Made by a program: the position numbers and the translations under genes
The notes under the pieces: generated by a model
Told to the model about the DNA's origin: nothing
Database searches by the model: none
The model's input: only the letters and a program-made list of their open reading frames with translations
Assembly: GCF_947501665.1 (NCBI RefSeq)
Contig: NZ_CANMWS010000012.1
Location: 93,893-157,892, forward strand
DNA from: an uncultured Shewanella sp.
Lineage (GTDB): Bacteria; Pseudomonadota; Gammaproteobacteria; Enterobacterales; Shewanellaceae
Length of the DNA: 64,000 nt
Direction of reading: 5' to 3'
Part shown: in pieces, positions 9,154 to 18,359 of the stretch
How the letters are laid out: every line of letters starts with the position of its first letter
How positions within the stretch are numbered: position 1 is the first letter of the stretch

Positions 9154-10326
9154 TTACCATGACAAAGTTCTATTATAAGACTGTGTTAAATAATTAATAC
9201 TCAGAAAAGTCGGAAGCAAATTACTTACGACTCGATTCCAACGAGAAATAGGCTCAGTGGTGACATAAACAATATCATAAGGTTGCATCTCAAATGACGT
9301 TCCAATCACCATAGCAGTGGCATCAGAAATGTCCAACTGATAGACATTCGCAATAGGAGAAGCTATTTTAACTTCTGTCTCATCTTGATTTGAATTAACA
9401 TCGAATTGCTTATTACCTCGAATAACAAACACACCAGTAGCATCAGACTCATTCTGATCTAAGCCGCCAACCGTACTCAAGGCTTCAGTTAAACTCATCC
9501 CCGCTCTGTCAATGGTAATTGTTTTAGGCGTTTTCACTTCCCCCATGACAAACACTTTTTGACCATCATTTCTCGGTACATGGATAATATCACCTGCATG
9601 CAATAAATGATTCTGGGTTAAATCCCCTTTTTGCATTAATGCATAAAGTGACACTTGAATCTCTTTACCATTACGTGTCAAAGTCACATTGCGCCAATCA
9701 GCATCTTCACCTAAGCCGCCAGCTTGATTGATGGCATCGAGCAAGGTTAATGGCACATTAGTAATGGGCTGCTTGCCCGGATTTTTAACTTCACCTGTCA
9801 CATAAGTCTTTTGTGAGCGAAAGTTCGCCACATTGACATCAACTTGTGGACTTTCTATGAATTCTGCCAGTCTCTTTGACATTTCATCACGAATTTCAAC
9901 AACTGTTTTGCCTTCAACGGTAACAAATCCAATATAAGGATAATAAATCCGCCCATCTGTATGCACCCAGTTACCGGACTCTGTAGTACTTCGATAAGAA
10001 CCCGCGGGAATAGTAAGTTCAGGATGGTCCCAAACTGTCACATTGAGAATATCAGCAGGCCCAACACGATATTGATAGTTTGCAATTTCTTCATCCATAC
10101 TCCTGTTCACTGTCGCCGTCGGGCTTGACGTTCGGTGCGAGTTCACAAATTGAGGCGTTAATTCATAAACATTAACCAAAGAATCAAAATCTGCCTCTTC
10201 TTTACCGGACGGTACTTCATTAACAATATTCTTACCTGAGGTGCTCAAATGTTGCCCAGGGGTCACACAGGCGGTAATAAAAGTTGACATAACGCCAATG
10301 CCAATAAGCTTGGAAAGTTTATTCAT
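9154..10326 (-). CDS. wza: Outer-membrane polysaccharide export lipoprotein (Wza)
   Basis: The 390-residue product has a lipoprotein signal peptide ending FITAC, with lipidation at C20, followed by VTPGQHLS as in Wza. Downstream are the polysaccharide export domain (YRVGPADILNVTVWDHPELT, near residue 95) and SLBB repeats (VTGEVKNPGKQPI and FVMGEVKTPKTITI). It forms the octameric outer-membrane channel for the polymer. It is the first gene of the operon. Its start lies about 310 bases downstream of an ops element, so expression should depend on RfaH. Confidence 0.94.
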   Translation of the reverse strand: MNKLSKLIGIGVMSTFITACVTPGQHLSTSGKNIVNEVPSGKEEADFDSLVNVYELTPQFVNSHRTSSPTATVNRSMDEEIANYQYRVGPADILNVTVWDHPELTIPAGSYRSTTESGNWVHTDGRIYYPYIGFVTVEGKTVVEIRDEMSKRLAEFIESPQVDVNVANFRSQKTYVTGEVKNPGKQPITNVPLTLLDAINQAGGLGEDADWRNVTLTRNGKEIQVSLYALMQKGDLTQNHLLHAGDIIHVPRNDGQKVFVMGEVKTPKTITIDRAGMSLTEALSTVGGLDQNESDATGVFVIRGNKQFDVNSNQDETEVKIASPIANVYQLDISDATAMVIGTSFEMQPYDIVYVTTEPISRWNRVVSNLLPTFLSINYLTQSYNRTLSW

Positions 10327-10638
10327 GATTAATAATTAAAATTAGGAATTGAAAAAGATCTGACAGAGCAGTTCTTTATATAATTGAACACAATATAGTA
10401 CGAATTTAAATCACCGCTACACAAGCTATACACTGATAAAGCCTATGTTTTATATTGAAATGATAACTGCTGAAACACAGCATTAAACGATAAAAAAATA
10501 GGTGAAAAAACAAGTGACTAAGTTAAATGAGGTTAAACAAGTGAACAAGTGTAAAATAAAGTTAATGGAACATAACATTCATCACTAAAATCCCTTTAAA
10601 GTTTAAGTAATAATTCTAAACAATCAATTTATTTCAGA

Positions 10639-10650
10639 CACGCTACCGCC
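10639..10650 (-). promoter_or_regulatory. ops element (RfaH recruitment site) within a JUMPstart-like sequence
   Basis: The minus strand reads GGCGGTAGCGTG here, identical to the classical 12-base ops core. Immediately upstream (10651-10680) the minus strand contains GGCACTATGGAAGCC, resembling the rest of the JUMPstart element. In enterobacteria, RNA polymerase pauses at ops and recruits RfaH, which suppresses termination and couples translation through long surface-polysaccharide operons. The position, about 310 bases before wza and in the right orientation, fits that role. An rfaH gene is present at 28569-29090. Confidence 0.88.
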
Positions 10651-10762
10651 CATGAATTTTGGCTTCCATAGTGCCATAAATCGTTTAAAATCAATTAAAT
10701 GATAATAAACACAACCAAATTGATTAAGTTAACATCTAAGAGTTAACGCTTAGCTTGACAAA

Positions 10763-10790
10763 ATTATGATAAATTTAACAATTTCATCAA
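10763..10790 (-). promoter_or_regulatory. Candidate sigma-70 promoter for the wza operon
   Basis: On the minus strand TTGATG (10785-10790) is followed after 16 bases by CATAAT (10763-10768). A transcript starting near 10756 would place ops about 105 bases into the RNA, a plausible distance. The region is very AT-rich, so chance matches are likely. Confidence 0.35.
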
Positions 10791-11350
10791 CAATAATAAA
10801 AAGCTCATACTAACCTCTGAAACACACTAGCCTAAATCGTACCATTTACTCTCATACGGTTAGACTTTATTGCAAAGGGTGTTTACACCATGTTAAACGC
10901 CGACATAATACACCATAACAGGCGTTAAAGTTGATAAAATTATGGAAATTTACGCACTTTTTGATCTCAAACCTTCAACAGCTTATTAAATAGGCAGCAC
11001 AAGTAGTAGCATGTATAAAATTGAACCACATGTTATCAACTTTAATCGACAATATGTTATTAGTATTTATAAAGTGAATGCATTAATGCAATACAGTAAC
11101 AGCTTACGAATACTGCAACGGCAGAGAATCTAGGCTCAGCAAGCTCTAAGATTAACAAGTAGAGTAGATAAATATCAAAACAAGGATAGCCATTAACGCC
11201 TTCAACGCTATTTCGATCTTTTCTCATTGCTCTGTTTAAATAACGGACTCAACAGCCGAGATCGTATAGGAGGGAAACACACAAAGAAACAAGACTAAAG
11301 TAGAGCTTACCTATAAAAATGACCCAATACTTTAATAGATAATTACCTGA

Positions 11351-11890
11351 TTACCCATAAAGCTCAGTCATACTCAAATGCTTCTGTGGCATGGGAGGTG
11401 TTCTGAGTGCAACATACATTAATCGCGGTAACATGTCTTCAAGTGAAAACAGTCGATTAAAGCGATAACAATATTCAGTTAAATATCGGGGTAAGAATCT
11501 AGGGTTATGACGCTCACTACTATAATACACATCATCGACTTGAACAATATCCAATAATTGGCGTTTATCATCTCTCTCTTTCATCACTTGCATGATTTTT
11601 TGTTTCACACGCCAAGCCGTATTTTAAGATACGCCTATTCGGCGTTTAAGTGATAAAGCTGAAATACCGACTTTCAAATGCACAATTAAATGGACACTTA
11701 AAAGCCAGATAGTTAAGGGGAGCTTTGAATATTCAAATATCGTATTGGTTGTTAATGATGTTTGATGATGACAACGGTTACACTGATAAATTTTTCTGGA
11801 TTTTAAAGTGCAGTGACTTTGTAAAGAACGTTTGGGACAAATAAAGCCTGTAGGCCATTTCCAATTAAACAATACCACTACACAACACCT
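11351..11890 (-). pseudogene. Decayed IS1595-family transposase remnant
   Basis: Two adjacent pieces are in the same frame. The right piece has KWPTGFICPK, KIYQCNRCHHQTSLTTNTIF and KRRIGVS, matching the N-terminal zinc-ribbon part of IS1595 transposases. The left has VKQKIMQVMKERDD and QVDDVYYSSE, then jumps to FLPRYLTEYCYRFNR and ends PPMPQKHLSMTEL, the family's C-terminus. They are split by one in-frame TAA at 11624-11626, where relatives read GVSYNTAWR (TAT). Most of the catalytic ISXO2-like domain between the first aspartate and the C-terminus is missing. The element is therefore dead. I could not find intact terminal repeats. Confidence 0.75.
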
Positions 11891-12060
11891 TTACACATTG
11901 TTCTTAGCTTGCATATTTTTTGAACAATGCTAATAAACTATATCTAAGTTGATGTTAAATTTTACTTTTAACCAAGACCATTCTCCAGATCAAGCATTGC
12001 TCTAAATATAGCTCATATTTCAAAAAATTCATGGTTGAAGCTCGTGGGTAATCAGAAAAA

Positions 12061-12639
12061 CTATTCCCAAATCAGCTTTCTAAAATGCTTTCGACAAACA
12101 GATTCATATCGCTCATTACCACCTATGGCCACTTGCTCCCCTTGACTAATAGGCCTGCCCTCTCCGTCGAGTCTCAATACCATATTGGCTTTTCGACCAC
12201 AGTGGCAAATGGTTTTAAGTTCAACTAATTTATCAGCCCAAGCCAATAGATATTGACTACCAATAAATAACTCTCCTTGAAAGTCCGTTCTTAAACCATA
12301 ACAAAGCACAGGAATATCAAACTCATCAACTATTTGAGTTAATTGTTTAACTTGTCCCTTAGAAAGAAATTGACACTCATCCACTAAAATACAATGTAAT
12401 GCCCCTCGCTTTCTTTCATCAACGACGAATGAGAGTAAATCATCTCCTTGACTAAAAACGTGTGCTTCAGACTCTATTCCAATACGTGAAGCCACTTTTC
12501 CTACACCGTAACGGTTATCAATCGAAGCCGTCATGATTAAGGTATTCATGCCTCTTTCCTGATAATTATAAGAAGACTGTAATAATGACGTCGATTTTCC
12601 TGCATTCATTGCAGAGTAATAAAAATAAAGTTGTGCCAA
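12061..12639 (-). CDS. tdk: Thymidine kinase, TTG start
   Basis: This type II thymidine kinase phosphorylates thymidine in the salvage pathway. [15 protein letters not shown] contains the P-loop, VDECQFL supplies the Walker B/catalytic glutamate, and the zinc lasso has ICHCGRKA and VCRKHF cysteines. The frame can be extended to 12660, but the E. coli enzyme begins [20 protein letters not shown] at 12639 matches that start exactly and has AAGGA eight bases upstream. I therefore choose TTG, giving 192 residues. It is apparently monocistronic, between the IS remnant and an antiporter gene. Confidence 0.92.
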   Translation of the reverse strand: MAQLYFYYSAMNAGKSTSLLQSSYNYQERGMNTLIMTASIDNRYGVGKVASRIGIESEAHVFSQGDDLLSFVVDERKRGALHCILVDECQFLSKGQVKQLTQIVDEFDIPVLCYGLRTDFQGELFIGSQYLLAWADKLVELKTICHCGRKANMVLRLDGEGRPISQGEQVAIGGNERYESVCRKHFRKLIWE

Positions 12640-12782
12640 ACGCTTTGTCCTTTTATTCAATATTTCGGCTTAAGTTCTCGACCATGTTACGAATAAATGC
12701 CTAAGGGCTAAAAATCTTTCATGGTAAAAATCTATCTGAGCTAAACGTAATAACATTAGACAATAACAATCAAAATCCTTAA

Positions 12783-12820
12783 TAAAAAGTGCCGCAATCA
12801 GAAACTGAACTGCGGCACTT
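12783..12820 (-). terminator. Rho-independent terminator of the antiporter gene
   Basis: Perfect 10-bp arms AAGTGCCGCA (12787-12796) and TGCGGCACTT (12811-12820) are followed on the minus strand by TTTTTA. It lies 38 bases past the stop of the NhaC-type gene. Confidence 0.85.
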
Positions 12821-12858
12821 AACTATATTATAACGCTCAACTAAGTTAATTGTTCAGT

Positions 12859-14427
12859 CTAATAGCGACCTTGATTTGATTTCATTCTCAATAAGATAAC
12901 ACTCATGACAAACAGTAAACTACAGGTCACAAAACCAATTGTTACCGAGCCTGTAAATCCAAGTACTAAGTAGCCTACTAAGCTGATGCCAGCCACAATG
13001 AGTGCATAAGGTAACTGAGTCATGACATGATCAATATGATGACAACTTGCACCCGTTGAAGATAAAATGGTGGTATCTGAAATGGGTGAGCAATGATCCC
13101 CAAATACAGCGCCAGCTAATACTGCAGCAAGCATAGGCAACATCATCGCGCTGTGACTGCCCATGGCCATATCAGCAGCAATAGGTAACATAATACCAAA
13201 GGTACCCCAGCTGGTTCCAGTTGCAAATGCAGTCAACCCCGCCAATATAAAGAGTACAGCAGGCAACATTTCAAAAGGAATATTGCCTGTCGCTAAACTG
13301 GCCATATATTTACCGGTTTCTAATTGGCCAATAACCGCAGCAATTGTCCAGGCAAACATCAAAATGTACAAGGCAGGTAACATTGAACGCGCGCCCATAG
13401 TCATGCCTTTAAAAATCATTTTCTTATCGATGCCTTGCACGATACTCATGACTAAGGTCACAATTAATCCGATAATGGCACCAAAAAATAATGATGACCC
13501 CACATCGGTGTTTTCAAAAGCGCCAATGATATTAAAGGGGATCCCTTTTTCAACGAGTACATCTGCTCCACTGCTGACCATAAAATAAAATGTAGCTAAT
13601 ACTAAGACTGAAATAGGTAAAAATAACCCTAATATTTTGCCTGAACTCGCCTCAGGTAAATCTGAAACAGCTCCTGGGGGTAACCCTTTTGCTTCATCAT
13701 ATAAGTTACCTTTTTGCGCATTCAGTTCATGCTCTCTCATGGGGCCGACATCCAATCCCATCAATGCCACACAAATAAGTAATAATAAAGCAAAAATGGC
13801 ATAAAAGTTCATTGGGATCATTTGAACAAATACGCTTAAATGTCCAGAATCAGTAAAACCATGAGCCGTTAAAATGCCACCAATTAAAGCGATGATATAG
13901 GCACCCCAACTCGAGACTGGGGATATCACACAAACAGGAGCCGCTGTAGAGTCTAATAAATAAGCCAGTTTACTGCGAGAAACATAATATCGGTCAGTTA
14001 ATGGCCTAGCCACACTTCCCACAACCAAACTATTGAAGTAATCATCAATAAACACAACACACCCGAGGAAAATCGTTAATAATTTTGCATCACGTTTATT
14101 GCGAATATGTTTTCTTGCCCACTCAGCAAACGCTCTCGCTGAGCCACTCACGGTTATCAATGCGGTGATCATTCCAAGCAACACTAAAAAAGCCAGAATA
14201 TACAAGTTCCAGCTATTCAATGCACCGTCATCCCAAACAAGACTCGTCACTTTAGCAGCTAAATACTGGCCTGTTCCCAGAAAAGAAAAGTCAGTTAAAA
14301 GAAGGCCCCCTATAAGGATCCCCAATCCAAGAGAAAGTAATACGCGGCGAGTAATCATCGCCAACACAACTGCTACCACAGGCGGCAGCAAAGAAAGAGC
14401 CGAATCGGCATAGCTTATAATTGTCAT
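12859..14427 (-). CDS. NhaC-family Na+/H+ antiporter-like permease
   Basis: The 522-residue polytopic protein belongs to the NhaC / Na+-H+ antiporter superfamily (PF03553). Examples of conserved segments are FLGCVVFIDDYFNSLVVGSV (near residue 120), STAAPVCVISPVSSWGAYI and, near the C-terminus, AGAVFGDHCSPISDTTILSS. Acidic residues within membrane segments (DD, GDH) are typical of cation binding. It probably exchanges cytoplasmic Na+ for protons, or moves an organic substrate as some relatives do. It has its own terminator and is not obviously in an operon. Confidence 0.8.
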   Translation of the reverse strand: MTIISYADSALSLLPPVVAVVLAMITRRVLLSLGLGILIGGLLLTDFSFLGTGQYLAAKVTSLVWDDGALNSWNLYILAFLVLLGMITALITVSGSARAFAEWARKHIRNKRDAKLLTIFLGCVVFIDDYFNSLVVGSVARPLTDRYYVSRSKLAYLLDSTAAPVCVISPVSSWGAYIIALIGGILTAHGFTDSGHLSVFVQMIPMNFYAIFALLLLICVALMGLDVGPMREHELNAQKGNLYDEAKGLPPGAVSDLPEASSGKILGLFLPISVLVLATFYFMVSSGADVLVEKGIPFNIIGAFENTDVGSSLFFGAIIGLIVTLVMSIVQGIDKKMIFKGMTMGARSMLPALYILMFAWTIAAVIGQLETGKYMASLATGNIPFEMLPAVLFILAGLTAFATGTSWGTFGIMLPIAADMAMGSHSAMMLPMLAAVLAGAVFGDHCSPISDTTILSSTGASCHHIDHVMTQLPYALIVAGISLVGYLVLGFTGSVTIGFVTCSLLFVMSVILLRMKSNQGRY

Positions 14428-14825
14428 TTATCTTCTTCGCTAAATACAAATGTAGGACAACTGAACTGGTGGGGTTTAGTACTTATCCTGTTCTGGTAAC
14501 ACATCATAGCTGTCATTAATCAAATCAACATCAAATTTGCCTGTCATCCTAACAAGCAATACTATAATTAATGTATTTATACACTCGACTCATCTCTATC
14601 ATCAATATGAATAAATATCGAATAAAATCATGATATAAAAACACTCTTTTTGCGCTACTTAACCAACCTCAACAACCCTCTGTAAATTGACACGCGCCAC
14701 ATAAAAGCACAAGCGGCGAAAGGGAGCGAGCCTTTTGCCACTTTTCGTGATCTTAGTCACATTTTGCAGCTACGTAAAAGTACAATGTTCAATAATGATA
14801 AGCAAGTATTGATTTTACTTATACG
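14428..14825. other. Intergenic region between the antiporter gene and etfA
   Basis: No gene is visible. It contains the 5' flank of the antiporter gene and the putative etfA terminator at 14711-14743. The rest is AT-rich with no feature I can name. Confidence 0.5.
14711..14743 (-). terminator. Possible terminator downstream of etfA
   Basis: On the minus strand AAGTGGC...GCCGCTT plus inner AAAAGG/CCTTT forms a long stem with a G-U pair and one A-C mismatch around a CUCGCUC loop. A weak U-tract (GUGCUUUU) follows. It lies about 80 bases past the etfA stop. Confidence 0.45.
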
Positions 14826-15749
14826 CTAAACAGCCGCTGTTAGTTCTGGTACTGCCTCAAAAAGATCGGCCACTAATCCATAATCAGCGACTTGAAAAAT
14901 AGGTGCTTCAGGATCTTTATTGATAGCAACAATAATCTTTGAATCTTTCATGCCCGCAAGATGTTGAATAGCACCGGATATACCAGCCGCAATATAAAGC
15001 TCCGGCGCAACAATTTTACCTGTTTGCCCTACTTGTAGATCGTTAGGTACAAACCCTGCATCTACAGCAGCTCGTGATGCCCCAATTGCCCCACCCAATT
15101 TATCAGCAAGGGCCTCTAAAATATTGAAATTTTCACCACTTCCCATACCACGACCGCCAGAAATTATCACATTAGCGCTACCCAATTCAGGTCGTTCTGA
15201 CTCTGTAAGCTGTTGAGAAACAAAAGTTACCTCAGGTACAAAAACAGTATCAATTGTCACTAACGCAGCATTGCCATCCATTTCAACAGCATCAAAAGCA
15301 CTTGAACGAACAGTGATCACTTTTTTAGTATCTAGGCTTTGCACTGTCGCTAAAGCATTACCCGCATAAATAGGACGTACAAAGGTATCGGCTGATACCA
15401 CTTCAACAACTTCAGATAATTGTGCAACATCCAACAAAGCCGCTACACGTGGGAATACATCTTTACCAATACTTGATGCAGCGCCTAAAATCACATCATA
15501 ATCACTAGCTAACTTAGTTATTAATAAAGACATATTTTCGGCAAGTCCGTTAGCATACTCTATCGCATCCAAATAGATTATTTGCCTAACGTTTGATAAC
15601 TTTTGTGCTTCAGTGGCAACTTGATGGCATTGATGCCCAACAACCAAGACATCACATTCTCCTCCTATTGCTTGAGCACAAGCCATGACTTTTGCTGTTT
15701 CAAGTTTTAAACTCTCATTATCATGCTCTGCTAATATTAATATTGCCAT
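14826..15749 (-). CDS. etfA: Electron transfer flavoprotein alpha subunit
   Basis: The 307-residue alpha subunit binds FAD and passes electrons from acyl-CoA dehydrogenases to ETF-ubiquinone oxidoreductase. The N-terminal domain starts [15 protein letters not shown]. The C-terminal FAD-binding domain shows [12 protein letters not shown], then [19 protein letters not shown] and the hallmark [16 protein letters not shown]. It overlaps the etfB stop by one base and forms an obligate heterodimer with that product. Length is typical. Confidence 0.96.
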   Translation of the reverse strand: MAILILAEHDNESLKLETAKVMACAQAIGGECDVLVVGHQCHQVATEAQKLSNVRQIIYLDAIEYANGLAENMSLLITKLASDYDVILGAASSIGKDVFPRVAALLDVAQLSEVVEVVSADTFVRPIYAGNALATVQSLDTKKVITVRSSAFDAVEMDGNAALVTIDTVFVPEVTFVSQQLTESERPELGSANVIISGGRGMGSGENFNILEALADKLGGAIGASRAAVDAGFVPNDLQVGQTGKIVAPELYIAAGISGAIQHLAGMKDSKIIVAINKDPEAPIFQVADYGLVADLFEAVPELTAAV

Positions 15750-16498
15750 CAGATCACCTTCGCTTCATTTTTCAACTTTTCAACTAACTCATCAACAGAT
15801 TTGACAATCACACCTGCACTTCTTTTTATAGGCGGCGCCACACTCAAAACTTTCTGATGCTGTTTTAACGACACTTCTAATGCATCAGGTGTCATAACAT
15901 CTAATGGTTTTCGTTTTGCTTTCATAATATTAGGTAACTTGGCATATCGTGGTTCATTTAAGCGAAGATCTGAAGTTACCACAGCAGGAAGCGATAATTT
16001 TAGTGTTTGTAATCCCCCGTCCACTTCCCGTGTAACAGTCAATTCCTCCCCCTCTAATAGGACTTCGGATGCAAATGTGGCTTGAGGCATTTTTCCTAGC
16101 GCAGCTAACATTTGTCCCGTTTGGTTATTGTCTCCATCAATTGACTGCTTACCTAAAATCACCAACTCGGCCTGCTCTTTCTCTTGAACCGCATGTAATA
16201 TTTTAGCTATAGAAAGGGGCACCAGTTCATCACTGGTTTCAACATGAATAGCTCTATCTGCACCTAATGCCAGTGCTGTACGTAACTGCTCTTGAACAGC
16301 TTTAGTACCAATACTGACCACGACCACTTCTTGAGCCTTTCCAGACTCTTTAAGTCGAACCGCTTCTTCAACTGCGATTTCACAAAAAGGGTTTATTGCC
16401 ATTTTCAAATTCGCGGTATCAACTTGCTGAGTATCAGTATTGACTCTGACCTTCACATTAGCATCGACGACACGTTTTACTGGTACCAATACTTTCAT
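15749..16498 (-). CDS. etfB: Electron transfer flavoprotein beta subunit
   Basis: The 249-residue beta subunit carries AMP and contacts the dehydrogenase partners. [19 protein letters not shown] at the start, the [18 protein letters not shown] segment and the [17 protein letters not shown] motif are characteristic of bacterial EtfB. It is the first gene of etfBA. The roughly 370-base upstream region has two palindromes that may bind fatty-acid or branched-chain catabolism regulators, which would fit the role of ETF in beta-oxidation. Confidence 0.96.
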   Translation of the reverse strand: MKVLVPVKRVVDANVKVRVNTDTQQVDTANLKMAINPFCEIAVEEAVRLKESGKAQEVVVVSIGTKAVQEQLRTALALGADRAIHVETSDELVPLSIAKILHAVQEKEQAELVILGKQSIDGDNNQTGQMLAALGKMPQATFASEVLLEGEELTVTREVDGGLQTLKLSLPAVVTSDLRLNEPRYAKLPNIMKAKRKPLDVMTPDALEVSLKQHQKVLSVAPPIKRSAGVIVKSVDELVEKLKNEAKVI

Positions 16499-16641
16499 AA
16501 AGCTTCCTTGTACGTCTTTTATTAAATTCTTGAACCGATATATCCAAATAAAGGACTATCTCACTTGCTTGATAGGGTATCAATAAAATGGATGTTAACC
16601 TTACCAGAATGACATCCAAATCATCCCCCACTCTACTTGCT

Positions 16642-16657
16642 GTTAACGTTAACGTCA
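16642..16657. promoter_or_regulatory. Palindromic operator candidate upstream of etfB
   Basis: GTTAACGTTAAC (16642-16653) is a perfect palindrome within the wider imperfect TTAACGTTAACGTCAA. Similar ACGT-rich palindromes are used by the MerR-type regulator LiuR of branched-chain amino acid catabolism. The assignment is by resemblance only. Confidence 0.35.
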
Positions 16658-16665
16658 ACTCGATT

Positions 16666-16679
16666 CAAACGTTCGTTTT
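16666..16679. promoter_or_regulatory. PsrA-like operator candidate upstream of etfB
   Basis: CAAACGTTCGTTTT contains AAACG and CGTTT arms around two bases. It fits the (G/C)AAAC-N4-GTTT(G/C) pattern of the fatty-acid regulator PsrA except at the final base, which is T. It is about 170 bases upstream of etfB. This is inference from motif likeness. Confidence 0.35.
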
Positions 16680-16869
16680 TATTTGTGTTTAATTTATATC
16701 CACACAAAAGCAACAATTTCGTCAAAAATACATTAAAAAAGCATTTTTTTTATTTAAAAACCAAATAATATTCATTTATTGCAATATTTATTTGATCCTC
16801 AGCTAAATAGTTTCTATTATTCGTACTTGAATATAAAAACTTTCTACATTGGATTGGATCTAAATAACT

Positions 16870-17262
16870 ATGAGCGAATTTCTAGATATATTAACACATG
16901 GACGTCGATTTAAAGCTGCTGTTAAGGAGTTAAGCTTAGAACAACTTCAAGAGCTTGCTGAGAAACTTGAAAAGATTATAGAAGAAAAGTCTTCTCAAGC
17001 AGAGGCAGATAATCAAGCACTCGCTGAGCGTAATGCTAAAATCGAAGAAATCCGCAAGCAAATGGAAGCTGTTGGATTATCAGTTGACGATATTGGTGGA
17101 GCAGCCATTAAATCGGCCCCTAAAAAACGTGCTCCTCGCCCACCAAAATATAAAATCAATGTGGATGGTGAAGAAATTACATGGACAGGTCAAGGTCGTA
17201 TGCCTACTGTTTTTAAAGCGGAACTAGACAAAGGTCGCAACATGGAAGACTTTCTTATTTAA
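16870..17262 (+). CDS. hns: H-NS family nucleoid-associated protein
   Basis: The 130-residue protein is an H-NS/StpA-type silencer. The N-terminal half (residues 1-65) is a helical, coiled-coil oligomerisation domain rich in E, Q and K. A basic linker PKKRAPRPPKYKI leads to the C-terminal DNA-binding domain with TWTGQGRMPTVFKAEL, the AT-hook-like QGR core. Length and layout are normal. A strong terminator follows directly, so the gene is monocistronic. It could silence AT-rich regions such as the polysaccharide leader in this same window, though that is inferred. Confidence 0.93.
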   Translation: MSEFLDILTHGRRFKAAVKELSLEQLQELAEKLEKIIEEKSSQAEADNQALAERNAKIEEIRKQMEAVGLSVDDIGGAAIKSAPKKRAPRPPKYKINVDGEEITWTGQGRMPTVFKAELDKGRNMEDFLI

Positions 17263-18142
17263 GATTAAGTCTAAGCAACTAATAAAAAGCCCAGTTATGC
17301 TGGGCTTTTTTTATACTCTCATTGATACAAATATTACGTTTTTCCTTATATTAACCCAATATTTACTCTTGTATCTTACAGCCAATAAAAGAGATGCTAG
17401 CAGCTGATTTAAATGAACTTTTATAACCTAGCTATCATGAGAGTAGTGCTATAAATAATGTTAAAATCTCATTTACCTGTTTCTACATACCTATTATTTT
17501 TAATCAATGGAACTCTTATGCAAAAATAACGTCTATATAAGTTTATGCATTTTAATATCAAATAATATTTATTATTGTTTATGAATTTTTGTTCTACATA
17601 AATGACTTTTATTCAATTAATATTCATTGTTGTTAATATTTATTCGTCTATTATTCATTCGTAGGATAACGTCAAGAATAAATCCAGTGTAAAATACAAG
17701 CTTAATAGCACTGTCATAGAGCTCTTTTTCATTAGAAATATTTAATTTAAACGACATAAGATGAACAAAGATTTGTGCAAATAAACTTCATTAATCGCCT
17801 TGTAAACAAGTCTTTTAATATTGTTAGATCAATTTATACTTTTATCCAATTACAAAAAGAAATACAATTTTATTCAATAAAAAATCTCAGTTCCTCTTTA
17901 ATCCCCCTTCCCCATACCAAGCTAAAAATAACTCTCTAAACACCTTTATGAACGGACTCTCCCTCAATGTAATACAGTAATATTTTTATTCAGTTGACGT
18001 AAATAAAAGTAAATATCAGGACTGTTTTCATCACTTTCTTCCCGCCACTTATCCCTATTCATTTATTTCAATCTACTTCATATAATTGGATACCCTATCC
18101 TCCTATTCCTGTTTAAAGCACTAAACAAGAGCAACGATTTCT
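17263..18142. other. AT-rich intergenic region between hns and rcsF
   Basis: Apart from the hns terminator at the left end, I see no coding potential. The region has many near-consensus -10 boxes, as any AT-rich DNA does. It may contain the 5' part of a small RNA ending at the orphan terminator 18143-18172. Confidence 0.5.
17284..17312 (+). terminator. Rho-independent terminator of hns
   Basis: AAGCCCAG (17287-17294), loop TTATG and CTGGGCTT (17300-17307) are followed by a run of T. It starts about 20 bases after the hns stop. Confidence 0.92.
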
Positions 18143-18172
18143 GGTTTAAAAAGTAATTTTTAACCCTTTTTT
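18081..18172 (+). ncRNA. Candidate small RNA with orphan terminator
   Basis: A terminator-like hairpin, GGTT(T)AAAAA-GTAA-TTTTTAACC followed by CTTTTTT (18143-18172), lies 190 bases before rcsF, yet no plus-strand gene ends nearby. A TATAAT at 18081-18086 with a poor -35 (TTCATT, 17-base spacing) could start a transcript of about 80 bases. Its 5' part would be pyrimidine-rich and contain TATCCTCC, complementary to Shine-Dalgarno sequences. There is no homology support, only the hairpin and the -10 box. Confidence 0.3.
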
Positions 18173-18359
18173 CACTTAATGGCTTTCTGAAAATCGATTT
18201 TAGCGCTAAGATGTAGATATCTATAAAAACATGAATTATCTGTTACTTAGAGTTTCTTTAATGCTAATCCAATAGCATTAAGTCAATGCACTCAACACAT
18301 AACTTAATGCATAGATAATAACTGACCCCATCTTAAAATTTAACTAAGGCTTAATCGAC

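Larger units (their letters stand above)
10327..11350 (-). promoter_or_regulatory. Long untranslated leader/promoter region of the polysaccharide operon
   Basis: This AT-rich kilobase has no convincing long gene on either strand. Reading toward wza it holds a possible promoter (10763-10790), a JUMPstart-like segment ending in the ops element (10639-10680), a Shine-Dalgarno-like sequence with a six-codon reading frame (10562-10597), and then roughly 235 bases of untranslated leader. The part beyond about 10800 shows nothing I recognise. A long AT-rich leader is typical of operons controlled by H-NS-like silencing and RfaH anti-silencing. That role is inferred. Confidence 0.6.
16499..16869. promoter_or_regulatory. 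Divergent etfBA / hns control region
   Basis: This region separates etfB (minus) from hns (plus). It contains the palindrome GTTAACGTTAAC at 16642-16653 and the inverted repeat AAACG-TT-CGTTT at 16667-16678. The 16690-16800 part is AT-rich and probably holds the hns promoter. No gene is visible. Confidence 0.5.

Noticed and set aside
16458..16658. Short minus-strand frame upstream of etfB
   Set aside because: It overlaps the etfB start in another frame and spans the regulatory palindromes; no family match.
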